NCBI GenBank assembly: GCA_001515955.1 | Contig: LOES01000009.1 | Location: forward strand, 1 to 21,826 | Direction: 5' to 3' | Source: Clostridia bacterium BRH_c25 | GTDB lineage: Bacteria; Bacillota_A; Clostridia; Lutisporales; Lutisporaceae | DNA length: 21,826 nt | In this document: one piece after another, positions 15,607 to 21,826 of the stretch | Numbering within the stretch: position 1 is the first letter of the stretch | Layout of the letters: each line of letters opens with the position of its first letter | Made by a program: the position numbers and the translations under genes | The notes under the pieces: model-generated | Database searches by the model: none | Told to the model about the DNA's origin: nothing | The model's input: the letters and a program-made list of their open reading frames with translations, nothing else

Positions 15607-15945
15607 ATGAATTATGCAGAAAGCACCATATATATTATAGGAAACTCAAAATCCCAGCAGCATAATCCCATAACCCAGCTTTACGGACAATTCATGATAG
15701 GCTTCGTCGTAGATAAGGATACAGGCTGCATTATTGAACTTGGGTGCAATGCTATTATACCTACTACGGATAAGTTTATAAAAGACTTATTCATTGGTGA
15801 AGATATCAAATCATCATTTGACATCATACAGAGCAAAATCACGAACCGCTATCTTGGTTCTTCCCAAAAAGCCATTCTGGTAGCTTTCAAGGATGCGCAG
15901 AAGAAATACTTTGACCACATAAGCGGCAGACCCCTTGAGTTGTAG
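15607..15945 (+). CDS. DUF3870 family protein
   Basis: A 112-residue soluble protein. Of three closely spaced in-frame ATGs (15592, 15601, 15607) the last is best placed, with AGGAGG 6 bases ahead. It matches DUF3870 by TIYIIGNSKSQQHNPIT, then GQFMIGFVVDKDTGCIIELG, FIKDLFIG and RYLGSSQKAILVAFKDAQKK. The function of the family is unknown; members are often found near amino acid or small-molecule catabolic genes in Clostridia. It is transcribed divergently from the dipeptidase operon, so the two might share control. No membrane segment is seen. Confidence 0.85.
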   Translation: MNYAESTIYIIGNSKSQQHNPITQLYGQFMIGFVVDKDTGCIIELGCNAIIPTTDKFIKDLFIGEDIKSSFDIIQSKITNRYLGSSQKAILVAFKDAQKKYFDHISGRPLEL

Positions 15946-16183
15946 TCTCTGGAATTAGGTCTATTTTCTTGATACGTTCAGTATTTCATCTGCCAATACA
16001 ACCCCTGCGAAAGCAAACCCAAATTACCTGATATGCCTCTCTCCTGCTCCTTTGTAAATTCAGCAGCTTCTGTTCATGGCACAAACACGTTGAAGGAGAT
16101 TATTTTTATCCCAATCCGGAAGAATACTTGATTAATTTAATGTAAAAGCTATGACTGATAAAAACAACAAGGAGGTTAATGCT

Positions 16184-16363
16184 GTGGATAAGAGACGTGC
16201 GAAGGATATTGCTGCTTCACCTGTTATGACTAGTGTAACCTATAACGGAACACCGGTTTATATTGAGAATGTAAATGAAACCAATGGAACTGCTAATGTC
16301 CATCCCCTTAATCAGCCCAAGAACAGGCAGGAAGTACCTCTGACAAGCCTGGTAGAGCATTAA
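16184..16363 (+). CDS. sspH: H-type small acid-soluble spore protein
   Basis: A 59-residue protein starting with GTG at 16184, with AAGGAGG 8 bases ahead. This start gives the family's usual length of about 59-60 residues and the usual beginning (M/V)DKRRAKDIAASPVM; an upstream in-frame ATG at 16151 adds an N-terminal tail not seen in the family and would place the ribosome binding site inside the gene. Further matches are VTYNGTPVYIENV and the late NRQEVPLTSLVEH. SspH-type proteins are minor spore core proteins made in the forespore under sigma G. I did not find a convincing sigma G promoter. Its presence marks the host as a spore former. Confidence 0.9.
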   Translation: MDKRRAKDIAASPVMTSVTYNGTPVYIENVNETNGTANVHPLNQPKNRQEVPLTSLVEH

Positions 16364-16442
16364 AAAAAATAAGAAAACATAGGCAGAGAAATAGGGATCA
16401 GGAATGAAGAATTCAGACCTGATCCCTATTCTTCTGCCTATG
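16362..16442 (-). terminator. Long-stem terminator of the yibE/F gene
   Basis: Bases 16378-16402 pair with 16418-16442 (CATAGGCAGA and ATAGGGATCAGG with their complements), with one small mismatch and an inner TGAA/TTCA pair in the loop. On the minus strand the stem is followed by TTTTCTTATTTTTTTT. It starts 7 bases past the yibE/F stop and lies between two converging genes, so it probably also limits plus-strand read-through from sspH. The stem of about 24 pairs is longer than usual. Confidence 0.85.
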
Positions 16443-16448
16443 AAATAA

Positions 16449-17729
16449 CTATTCCCTTTGGCTGCTTCCCACTCTTTTTTCAATGTTGGCCGCTACATAG
16501 GCTGTAATTGGTATGGTAAAAACCAAACCTATGCTTCCGGCTATTGCCCTTAAGACCTCCGACGCAATGACATCCCAGTTGATTACATGGGAAAATGGTG
16601 TATTATAAGCCATCAGTAGCAGCATGAGATGTAGTGAGCCTCCCGCATAAGCCAATATCAAGGTATTGGACATAGTTGCCATAATGTCCCGTCCTACGTT
16701 CATTCCTGCTTTCATCAAATCCAATGACTTTATCTGAGGATTGCTCCCTTTTATTTCATGCATGGCTGATGCAATAGACATCCCCACATCCATATTGGCA
16801 CCCATCGTTCCAATAAGGATTCCCGCAAACAGCAAGCCCTTGAAATCAAAACGAACACTTTGGGGTATGTACATGAGCATTTGTGATTCATCGCCTCCTA
16901 AACCCGTGAGCTTAGCCAGGGAGCCCACAAGCATGGCTACAATACCTGCAATGATAACCCCTCCTATTGTACCAATAACTGCCGAAAGGGTCTTTTTATT
17001 AGGTCCGCTAATGATCAGCATTGTAGCACCGATGATACCAGCACATACAACAACAGATAAAACAATCGGATTTCCCCCTGCCAGTATTGCAGGAATTAGT
17101 ATTTTGATTACCGCTATTGCAGTTAAAACCAGGGATATAACCGCTTTTATCCCCCTGCCCTTGCCGATTACCACCAAAACAATGACAAAAGCAATGACCA
17201 AATAAAGCAAATACTTGTCCCTTGCAAATTCAGCCACATATGCAGCAGCTACTGTACCATCATCATTTTCTTCAATATATAGAAGTACCTCGTTGCCTTC
17301 CCGGAGTGGACTTAATCTATATTCACTGTTAAAATTGTAGCTTAATGAATACTCTGCACGTACTGTTTCTCCCTTATGGAGTCCTTTCACAATCAGAACC
17401 TCAACAATCTGTGTCGGTGCACTCATGCCTGCCCCGAATTCATCAAAATTACGTTCCTCTTCCGCAATGACCTTGACAACCTTAGCTCTGGAATAGGGGA
17501 CCTCTACCTCCTGCTCTTCTGCATAGGCTTCTTCATCAAAACCCTCTATATCCTCAAAATCCTCATATGTTGCCTCATCATATAACTCTTCATCCTGCAC
17601 ATCAGCTAAATCTTCTGTCCCGGGGCTTTCTGTTTCTCCCTCACAAAACACGGTCAATGAACTAATACTAATTGATATTATAAGGAGCATTATAAAAAGT
17701 ATTGGCATCATGTTTTTGTTTTTAATCAT
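16449..17729 (-). CDS. YibE/F family multi-spanning membrane protein
   Basis: A 426-residue membrane protein. I chose ATG 17729, with GGAGG 8 bases ahead, over an upstream in-frame start at 17780 that would add 17 residues without a ribosome binding site. It has an N-terminal hydrophobic signal/anchor (about 7-28), a very acidic Glu/Asp-rich linker (about 30-75), an outside domain of beta character to about 165 (QIVEVLIVKGLHKGETVRAE), then about seven hydrophobic helices. The segments LLFAGILIGTMGANMDVGMS, IASAMHEIK and MKAGMNVGRDIMATMSNTLI are the conserved YibE/F core. The function is unknown; a transport role is often suggested. A long structured leader precedes the gene, suggesting RNA-level control. 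Confidence 0.9.
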   Translation of the reverse strand: MIKNKNMMPILFIMLLIISISISSLTVFCEGETESPGTEDLADVQDEELYDEATYEDFEDIEGFDEEAYAEEQEVEVPYSRAKVVKVIAEEERNFDEFGAGMSAPTQIVEVLIVKGLHKGETVRAEYSLSYNFNSEYRLSPLREGNEVLLYIEENDDGTVAAAYVAEFARDKYLLYLVIAFVIVLVVIGKGRGIKAVISLVLTAIAVIKILIPAILAGGNPIVLSVVVCAGIIGATMLIISGPNKKTLSAVIGTIGGVIIAGIVAMLVGSLAKLTGLGGDESQMLMYIPQSVRFDFKGLLFAGILIGTMGANMDVGMSIASAMHEIKGSNPQIKSLDLMKAGMNVGRDIMATMSNTLILAYAGGSLHLMLLLMAYNTPFSHVINWDVIASEVLRAIAGSIGLVFTIPITAYVAANIEKRVGSSQRE

Positions 17730-17757
17730 AGGTTCAACCTCCGAATATCTTTTTATC

Positions 17758-17782
17758 AAAAAAGTGCGTAATACCCCCACTT
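17758..17782 (-). terminator. Short attenuator-like hairpin upstream of yibE/F
   Basis: On the minus strand AAGTG (17782-17778) pairs with CACTT (17766-17762) around an 11-base loop, running straight into TTTTTT. The stem is only 5 pairs, so it is weak alone. It sits 30 bases before the start codon and downstream of the structured RNA, where a riboswitch expression platform would be. Confidence 0.4.
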
Positions 17783-17822
17783 CTGCAACTGGAATTTAAC
17801 TATACATTCTACTTATAAAAAT

Positions 17823-17950
17823 GTAGTCCCAGAGCTTGTAAAACAAGCGAGGGATAATGGGTTAGTGGATAACCCCATAAGGATAGCTGCCTAAAACACA
17901 GCCGACCTTATGAAGCTACTACTTCTATAAGTGGTAGTAATTCACCACTT
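17823..17950 (-). ncRNA. Unassigned structured RNA element in the yibE/F leader
   Basis: About 130 bases without a coding frame but dense in helices. A hairpin AAGTGGT/ACCACTT (17929-17935 with 17944-17950). Then a junction closed by GTAGT/ACTAC (17823-17827 with 17918-17922) holding three arms: AAGG/CCTT with inner GCTG/CAGC (17879-17909); GGGTTA/TAACCC with flanking AT/AT and a bulged C (17857-17878); and TCCC/GGGA with inner GCTTG/CAAGC (17827-17854; the shared base 17827 pairs in only one helix). The minus strand is favoured because an extended -10 promoter lies at its 5' edge and yibE/F is downstream. I do not recognise a known riboswitch class, and the strand is not certain. Confidence 0.5.
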
Positions 17951-17953
17951 AGT

Positions 17954-17962
17954 ATTATAACA
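17954..17962 (-). promoter_or_regulatory. Extended -10 promoter for the yibE/F leader
   Basis: Minus-strand TGTTATAAT, an exact TGnTATAAT extended -10 element, with no good -35 box, as is usual for this promoter type. The predicted start near 17947 falls at the 5' edge of the structured element. Confidence 0.5.
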
Positions 17963-18028
17963 TACTTTTAAAATATCTCTGCTATGCTACTGACAAGATG
18001 GATATGTGAATATCAACAGCTAAAAAGG

Positions 18029-18058
18029 TTGTTAATGAAAAGCAAAATATAATATAAT
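18029..18058 (+). promoter_or_regulatory. Candidate promoter of the HD-GYP-like gene
   Basis: TTGTTA (18029-18034) and TATAAT (18053-18058) with an 18-base spacer, about 80 bases ahead of the start codon. Confidence 0.5.
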
Positions 18059-18137
18059 AAATATGAGATGCTTTTAGTTCTAATTTAATAATTATTCAGT
18101 AAAACTGGGCCTATTATTCCAGGAAAGGAAGTTGTAC

Positions 18138-19355
18138 ATGTCAAATAAACATAAGAATGAACAAAATGAAATATTTATAATAAAGCAAATAAACGGCCTG
18201 CTAAGCGGAGATATAGTGTTGCATCCAATATACAGATCGGATGGACTGATGCTGATAAAGCAGTATAAGGCTTTGTCAAATGACCTGGCGCTCAAGGTTA
18301 AGCAGATGGTTCCCGGAACTCTTCCGGTAATTGTACTTTCTCCGGATTGTGATATGGAAGCCTTTGATAAAAGCCAGTTTTATGGCAGTGACATCTTGAT
18401 TGCAGAATTGAGAAAAATAAGAAAAAAATATAGTGAATATGTGCAGGTTCCTATAGAAATGAGTGCTTTAATTGATAGAAGAACAAATACAAAAAATGAA
18501 ATTGTACCTATTAATAAAAATAGTAATAACGAAGATATTTATATCAGCTCTTTGTGTGAATCTCCCTTTTTCTCTACATTTGAAAAGAAATTGGAATCCT
18601 CTCATCTGCAATTAAGAGCAAAGAAGATTAAAGAAATTTTAACAGCCACTATCCTGGAAAACAAGGTATTGCTGGATAAGTTAAATGAAATAAAAGACTA
18701 TAAGGACATTATATTGCTGCATAGTATAAACACAACCAGTATTGCACTTATGTTGGGCCTTACTTTGGAGTTGCCTGAGGAAGACCTTTTGGATCTTGCC
18801 CTTGCAAATCTTCTGATTGATATTTCCGTTACACAAATACCTAAGGATCAATTTGAATTACATCTGAAGAGTAAAAACTCAAACAAAGATTTTTATAATC
18901 TTCATTTAAATCAATTGAAGATACTATCTCAAAAACTGCCTTTAATCAGAAAGGAGTCCATTATCTACGGAGTATTGGACCATTACGAATATTATAACGG
19001 CAATGGATATCCCAAAGGTAAAAAAGAATCCGATATTAGCCTTTTCGGCCGGATAATTTCCATCGCTCAAGCTTATGATGAGATGGTCGGCGGATACTTT
19101 TACAACAATGGTTTAAAGCCGATCCAGGCACTGCAGAATATCTGGGAAAACCGCGGTAGCAGATTTGATCCGGATATAATAAGAATTTTCATAGATCGTA
19201 CTACCATTTTGAAATTAGGCCAACACATAATGTACAGCAGCTTTTACCAAGGTATGATTATAGGTTTCACTGATTTTATAAATTTTCCAATATCTCCAAT
19301 TGTTAAGCTGGAGAATGGAAATATCGTTGACCTTCTGGAAGCCGGGAGAGTATAA
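18138..19355 (+). CDS. Degenerate HD-GYP domain protein
   Basis: A 405-residue soluble protein. ATG 18138 is preceded by AGGAAG at 6 bases; an in-frame TTG at 18132 is less likely. Residues about 1-130 form an N-terminal region I do not recognise, similar in position to the leader domains of clostridial HD-GYP proteins. Residues about 185-360 align with the HD-GYP c-di-GMP phosphodiesterase domain: HSINTTSIALMLG, then YNGNGYPKG, LFGRIISIAQAYDEM and GSRFDPDIIRIF. But most metal ligands are changed: the HD of LLHDIGK is ID with the Lys also lost (NLLIDISVTQIP), the HH pair is HY (DHYEYYNG), and the ADxFD Asp is Gln (AQAYD). Catalysis is therefore unlikely; a c-di-GMP-binding or regulatory role is an inference. 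It is a single-gene unit. Confidence 0.8.
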   Translation: MSNKHKNEQNEIFIIKQINGLLSGDIVLHPIYRSDGLMLIKQYKALSNDLALKVKQMVPGTLPVIVLSPDCDMEAFDKSQFYGSDILIAELRKIRKKYSEYVQVPIEMSALIDRRTNTKNEIVPINKNSNNEDIYISSLCESPFFSTFEKKLESSHLQLRAKKIKEILTATILENKVLLDKLNEIKDYKDIILLHSINTTSIALMLGLTLELPEEDLLDLALANLLIDISVTQIPKDQFELHLKSKNSNKDFYNLHLNQLKILSQKLPLIRKESIIYGVLDHYEYYNGNGYPKGKKESDISLFGRIISIAQAYDEMVGGYFYNNGLKPIQALQNIWENRGSRFDPDIIRIFIDRTTILKLGQHIMYSSFYQGMIIGFTDFINFPISPIVKLENGNIVDLLEAGRV

Positions 19356-19361
19356 GCGTGA

Positions 19362-19397
19362 AAAGGCTGTGGATTCACAATAGAATTCACAGCCTTT
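19362..19397. terminator. Bidirectional terminator hairpin between converging genes
   Basis: Bases 19362-19376 pair with 19383-19397 over 15 positions (AAAGGCTGTG outer arm, one G-U pair) around a 6-base loop. It starts 7 bases past the HD-GYP-like stop and lies 21 bases past the PadR stop from the other side. T-tracts are short on both strands (TTT or TTTT), so efficiency is uncertain. Confidence 0.65.
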
Positions 19398-19417
19398 AAT
19401 AGTATCAATATATGGAC

Positions 19418-19960
19418 CTACAAACCTTTTTCACGGAGTTCCCTGCGCATCTTACCGACCCAGTCCAGCTCATTCTGATAGGATGAGATGATATTCTCAA
19501 AAATCATATCCCATATATAAGTTTCCCTGGGTGTTCTATTGGGTACATGGGTACCCCTCTTCTTTTTCTCCTGCTGGAGCAAAAGCTGTATTTTTATTTC
19601 CTCTTCATACTTGGTCAGCAAAGTGTCCAGCTCCTCAGCGCTGAGCCTGTCTGCCCAGGCCAGCTGTATGAGGAAGGTCTTCTTGAACTCCGGTGATTCA
19701 GGAGAGGATAATACCCACTGTCTGAGCTCGTCTAGTCCTTTTTCTGTGATAGAATAGATTTTTTTGGACGGAGAGCTTTCCTGGTGCTGTACCTCACTAT
19801 TGACAAGTCCGCCATTGTGCAGCTGAATCAATGTTTTATATATCTGGTTGTTGTTGCCGGACCAATACATGATGGAGGATTCTTCAAAAACCTTCTTTAA
19901 ATCGTATCCTGTAGAGGGCTTCCAGCTTAAAAGCCCTAATATGGCACATTTTATATTCAT
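19418..19960 (-). CDS. PadR family transcriptional regulator
   Basis: A 180-residue regulator of normal family length. The N-terminal winged helix (about 1-85) shows AILGLLSWKPSTGYDLKKVF, then NQIYKTLIQLHNGGLV and the wing KKIYSITEKGLDELRQW. Residues about 95-178 form the helical C-terminal dimerisation domain (Vir_act_alpha_C type), rich in charged residues. PadR proteins usually repress a nearby transporter or detoxification gene and respond to small aromatic or toxic compounds; no such target is beside it here. ATG 19960 follows GAAGGG. It lies 63 bases after the tuf stop on the same strand, with no good terminator between but its own extended -10 promoter. Confidence 0.92.
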   Translation of the reverse strand: MNIKCAILGLLSWKPSTGYDLKKVFEESSIMYWSGNNNQIYKTLIQLHNGGLVNSEVQHQESSPSKKIYSITEKGLDELRQWVLSSPESPEFKKTFLIQLAWADRLSAEELDTLLTKYEEEIKIQLLLQQEKKKRGTHVPNRTPRETYIWDMIFENIISSYQNELDWVGKMRRELREKGL

Positions 19961-20010
19961 GATTTTCCCTTCTTTCTAATGGTATCAAAACGAATAGTGC
20001 TGGTCTTTTC

Positions 20011-20019
20011 ATTATACCA
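20011..20019 (-). promoter_or_regulatory. Extended -10 promoter of the PadR gene
   Basis: Minus-strand TGGTATAAT, an exact extended -10 element, just past the tuf stop codon. No strong -35 box is seen. It would let the regulator be transcribed separately from tuf. CTGG and CCAG flank it as a short inverted repeat, which could be an operator. Confidence 0.45.
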
Positions 20020-20023
20020 GTTT

Positions 20024-21226
20024 TTACTCAATTATTTCAGTAACCACACCTGCACCTACAGTTCGCCCGCCTTCCCTTATGGCGAAGCGGAGCCCTTCCT
20101 CCACAGCTATTGGTGTGATAAGCTTGATCGTCATGGCGATATTATCCCCGGGCATGCACATGTCAACACCTACAGGCAATTCTATGACCCCCGTGATATC
20201 CGTTGTGGTGAAAAAGAATTGTGGCCTGTAATTATTGAAAAACGGTGTATGGCGCCCGCCCTCTTCCTTGGTTAGTATGTATACCTTGCCGACAAAACGG
20301 GTATGCGGTTTGATGGATCCAGGCTTTGCCAAAACATGGCCCCTTTGTATCTCATTCCGTTGTATCCCTCGCAGCAGAAGTCCTACATTGTCCCCTGCCT
20401 GTGCTTGATCCAACAGCTTCCTGAACATTTCCACACCTGTTACTATCGTGGATCTGGGCATATCCGCAAGACCTACTATCTCCACTGAATCCTGCACCTT
20501 GACTACTCCTCTTTCTACCCTTCCGGTTCCTACGGTTCCCCGGCCTGTAATGGAGAATACATCTTCAATGTGCATAAGGAAAGGCTTGTCGGTCTGCCTT
20601 TCCGGCATGGGTATATAGCTGTCTGCAGCAGTCATCAGGTCATGGATGCACTTGCAGTTGTCACAGTCTTCCCTTCCACAGCCACACTCCAATGCTTTAA
20701 GTGCCGAGCCGTGTATAATTGGTGTAACATCTCCGGGAAACTCATATTCGCTGAGCAAATCCCTGGTCTCCATTTCCACCAGTTCGATAAGCTCCGGATC
20801 ATCCACCATATCCACCTTGTTCAGAAAAACAATGATATAGGGTACACCCACCTGTCCATACAGAAGAATATGTTCCCTGGTTTGCGGCATAGGACCGTCG
20901 GCGGCGGACACTACAAGTATGGCCCCATCCATTTGAGCTGAACCGGTAATCATATTCTTGACATAGTCTGCATGACCCGGGCAGTCGATGTGGGCATAAT
21001 GTCTGTTTTTTGTCTCATACTCCACATGGGCAGTATTAATGGTAATACCTCTAGCCTTTTCCTCCGGCGCCTTATCGATCTCGTCATATCTTGTAGCGGT
21101 TGCACCGCCGAATTTTGACAGTACAACGGTTATGGCAGCCGTTAGAGTGGTCTTGCCATGATCCACATGTCCAATAGTACCGATATTCACATGGGGTTTG
21201 GTTCTTTCAAATTTTACCTTAGCCAT
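20024..21226 (-). CDS. tuf: Translation elongation factor Tu (stand-alone copy)
   Basis: A 400-residue EF-Tu. I chose ATG 21226 ([14 protein letters not shown]), with AAGGGAG 8 bases ahead, over an in-frame ATG at 21244. All GTPase motifs are intact: GHVDHGKT (19-26), RGITIN with Thr62, DCPGH (81-85, catalytic His85), NKVD (136-139), SALK (174-177). It carries GTP-dependent aminoacyl-tRNA to the ribosome. A Cys-rich insert (C181, C183, C188, C191, C193) follows SALKALE; I recall a similar insert in EF-Tu of cellulolytic clostridia. Several otherwise near-invariant positions differ (TVGTG for TVATG; FFFTTTD for FYFRTTD), so it may be a diverged second copy. It is not beside fusA or ribosomal protein genes. 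It has its own promoter and leader hairpin. Confidence 0.96.
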   Translation of the reverse strand: MAKVKFERTKPHVNIGTIGHVDHGKTTLTAAITVVLSKFGGATATRYDEIDKAPEEKARGITINTAHVEYETKNRHYAHIDCPGHADYVKNMITGSAQMDGAILVVSAADGPMPQTREHILLYGQVGVPYIIVFLNKVDMVDDPELIELVEMETRDLLSEYEFPGDVTPIIHGSALKALECGCGREDCDNCKCIHDLMTAADSYIPMPERQTDKPFLMHIEDVFSITGRGTVGTGRVERGVVKVQDSVEIVGLADMPRSTIVTGVEMFRKLLDQAQAGDNVGLLLRGIQRNEIQRGHVLAKPGSIKPHTRFVGKVYILTKEEGGRHTPFFNNYRPQFFFTTTDITGVIELPVGVDMCMPGDNIAMTIKLITPIAVEEGLRFAIREGGRTVGAGVVTEIIE

Positions 21227-21257
21227 AAAAATGACTCCCTTCATAATTTACTTGAGT

Positions 21258-21295
21258 ACCTATGCTTCTCAGTATAGTATATGTATAACATAGGT
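21258..21295 (-). promoter_or_regulatory. Leader hairpin of tuf
   Basis: ACCTATG (21295-21289 on the minus strand) pairs perfectly with CATAGGT (21264-21258). The left arm begins about where transcription should start, and the right arm ends about 20 bases before the ribosome binding site. A stem at the very 5' end can stabilise mRNA; a regulatory function is not shown. Confidence 0.45.
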
Positions 21296-21297
21296 TA

Positions 21298-21326
21298 ATA
21301 ATAACATATGTTATTATGTATGTCAA
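21298..21326 (-). promoter_or_regulatory. Promoter of tuf with a 20-base palindrome
   Basis: TTGACA (21326-21321) and TATTAT (21303-21298) on the minus strand with an exact 17-base spacer. The -10 box and most of the spacer form a perfect 20-base palindrome, 21298-21317, centred on CATATG. A palindrome in this position is a typical repressor site; alternatively it is an A/T-rich coincidence. Confidence 0.75.
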
Positions 21327-21353
21327 AATCTTTTTTGGATATTTTTTATAAGC

Positions 21354-21382
21354 AATAAAAAACCATGCTTTTTACGCATGGT
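21354..21382 (-). terminator. Intrinsic terminator of the DUF2000 gene
   Basis: ACCATGC (21362-21368) pairs with GCATGGT (21376-21382) around a 7-base loop; on the minus strand it is followed by TTTTTATT. It lies 17 bases past the DUF2000 stop and just ahead of the tuf promoter, so tuf is an independent unit. Confidence 0.85.
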
Positions 21383-21399
21383 AAAGTATTGATATTAAC

Positions 21400-21807
21400 C
21401 TATCTTAACATTTTTAAACTCCCGGTCAGCTTATTAACCTTTCTCTTCGGACCATAAATACATAATCCAAGAAAGTTAATACGGTCCTTACTTGTCGAAG
21501 CCAGCTTTATTTCATAATCACTATAGTTAAGGGATTTCTGGGCCACATCATTAAAGCCTATTATTATAATTTCTTGATCACCTTTTTCCAGTATTTCATC
21601 ATACTTGTCCTTTAGCTCTTCTTTGAGCATAGTCAAAATTGGTATAGGTATATTCGTAACTCCCTCATGCCGCCTTCCATTCATGTCTATCAGGCTCTTA
21701 CCGGTTAAGCCCTCTATCTTGCTGGCCAGACTGACACCTAAAGCTGCAGCGGTGTTTGCGATAACTCCAACAGGTAAATCCATATCTATTACAATTACAC
21801 ATTTCAT
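21400..21807 (-). CDS. DUF2000 family protein
   Basis: A 135-residue soluble protein of typical family length. It matches DUF2000 by KCVIVIDMDLPVGVIANTAA near the start, GVTNIPIPIL in the middle, FNDVAQKS and the highly conserved YGPKRKVNKLTGSLKMLR end. The family has no firm function; a peptidyl-tRNA hydrolase-like fold has been reported for members. The ATG follows AGGAGG at 7 bases, and a strong terminator follows the gene. The promoter lies beyond the window edge, so its upstream partners are not visible. Confidence 0.88.
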   Translation of the reverse strand: MKCVIVIDMDLPVGVIANTAAALGVSLASKIEGLTGKSLIDMNGRRHEGVTNIPIPILTMLKEELKDKYDEILEKGDQEIIIIGFNDVAQKSLNYSDYEIKLASTSKDRINFLGLCIYGPKRKVNKLTGSLKMLR

Positions 21808-21826
21808 AATAATACCTCCTCTTATG

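Noticed and set aside
16045..16142. Open frame ending GDYFYPNPEEYLINLM upstream of sspH, as a gene remnant
   Set aside because: It has no start codon with a ribosome binding site and I recognise no family; it may be chance.
16151..16183. Upstream ATG for the spore protein gene
   Set aside because: It adds residues not found in SspH-type proteins and has no ribosome binding site, while GTG 16184 has AAGGAGG at 8 bases.
17823..17950. tRNA or known riboswitch (c-di-GMP, c-di-AMP, SAM, Mg) in the yibE/F leader
   Set aside because: The T-loop sequence and the conserved core motifs of those classes, as I know them, are absent.
1..21826. CRISPR array, insertion sequence or prophage
   Set aside because: No regularly spaced repeats, transposase, integrase or phage structural genes are seen.

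Overview
The window looks like a chromosomal segment of an anaerobic, spore-forming member of the Clostridia (Firmicutes) with fairly low GC. Evidence: an H-type small acid-soluble spore protein, strong AGGAGG-type ribosome binding sites, TTGACA/TATAAT promoters, U-rich intrinsic terminators, and an EF-Tu with a Cys-rich insert that I recall from Ruminiclostridium/Acetivibrio-type clostridia. The genus is an inference.

Region 1 (1-8390, minus strand) reads as one catabolic operon. Transcription starts near 8355 and runs GntR/FadR-type regulator, AtuA-like protein (DUF1446), DUF4387 protein, two CUT1-type ABC permeases, a lipoprotein solute-binding protein, a large ADP-ribosylglycohydrolase-family protein with carbohydrate-binding-like C-terminal domains, and a second ADP-ribosylglycohydrolase cut by the window edge. 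No ATPase is encoded. The layout suggests import of a sugar- or nucleoside-like compound, cleavage of a ribosyl/N-glycosidic bond, and further breakdown by the AtuA/DUF4387 pair.

Region 2 (8391-10123, minus strand) holds a MarR-GNAT fusion protein with its own promoter and candidate operator, and a cold shock protein.

Region 3 (10124-15476, minus strand) is the most striking part. A strong promoter and an attenuator-like leader precede an M20 (PepV-type) dipeptidase and an L-Ala-D/L-Glu-type dipeptide epimerase. After a structured gap comes a protein joining a chemoreceptor signalling domain to a family 5 (peptide-type) solute-binding domain, with no signal peptide and no membrane segment. 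The set suggests cytoplasmic handling of murein-type dipeptides linked to an intracellular peptide sensor that feeds chemotaxis.

Region 4 (15477-19397) has a DUF3870 gene and sspH on the plus strand, a YibE/F membrane protein on the minus strand preceded by a highly structured RNA-like leader, and a degenerate HD-GYP protein on the plus strand.

Region 5 (19398-21826, minus strand) has a PadR-family regulator, a stand-alone tuf gene with a palindromic promoter and a leader hairpin, and a DUF2000 protein. Several starts were moved inward to codons with good ribosome binding sites; each case is explained in its entry.
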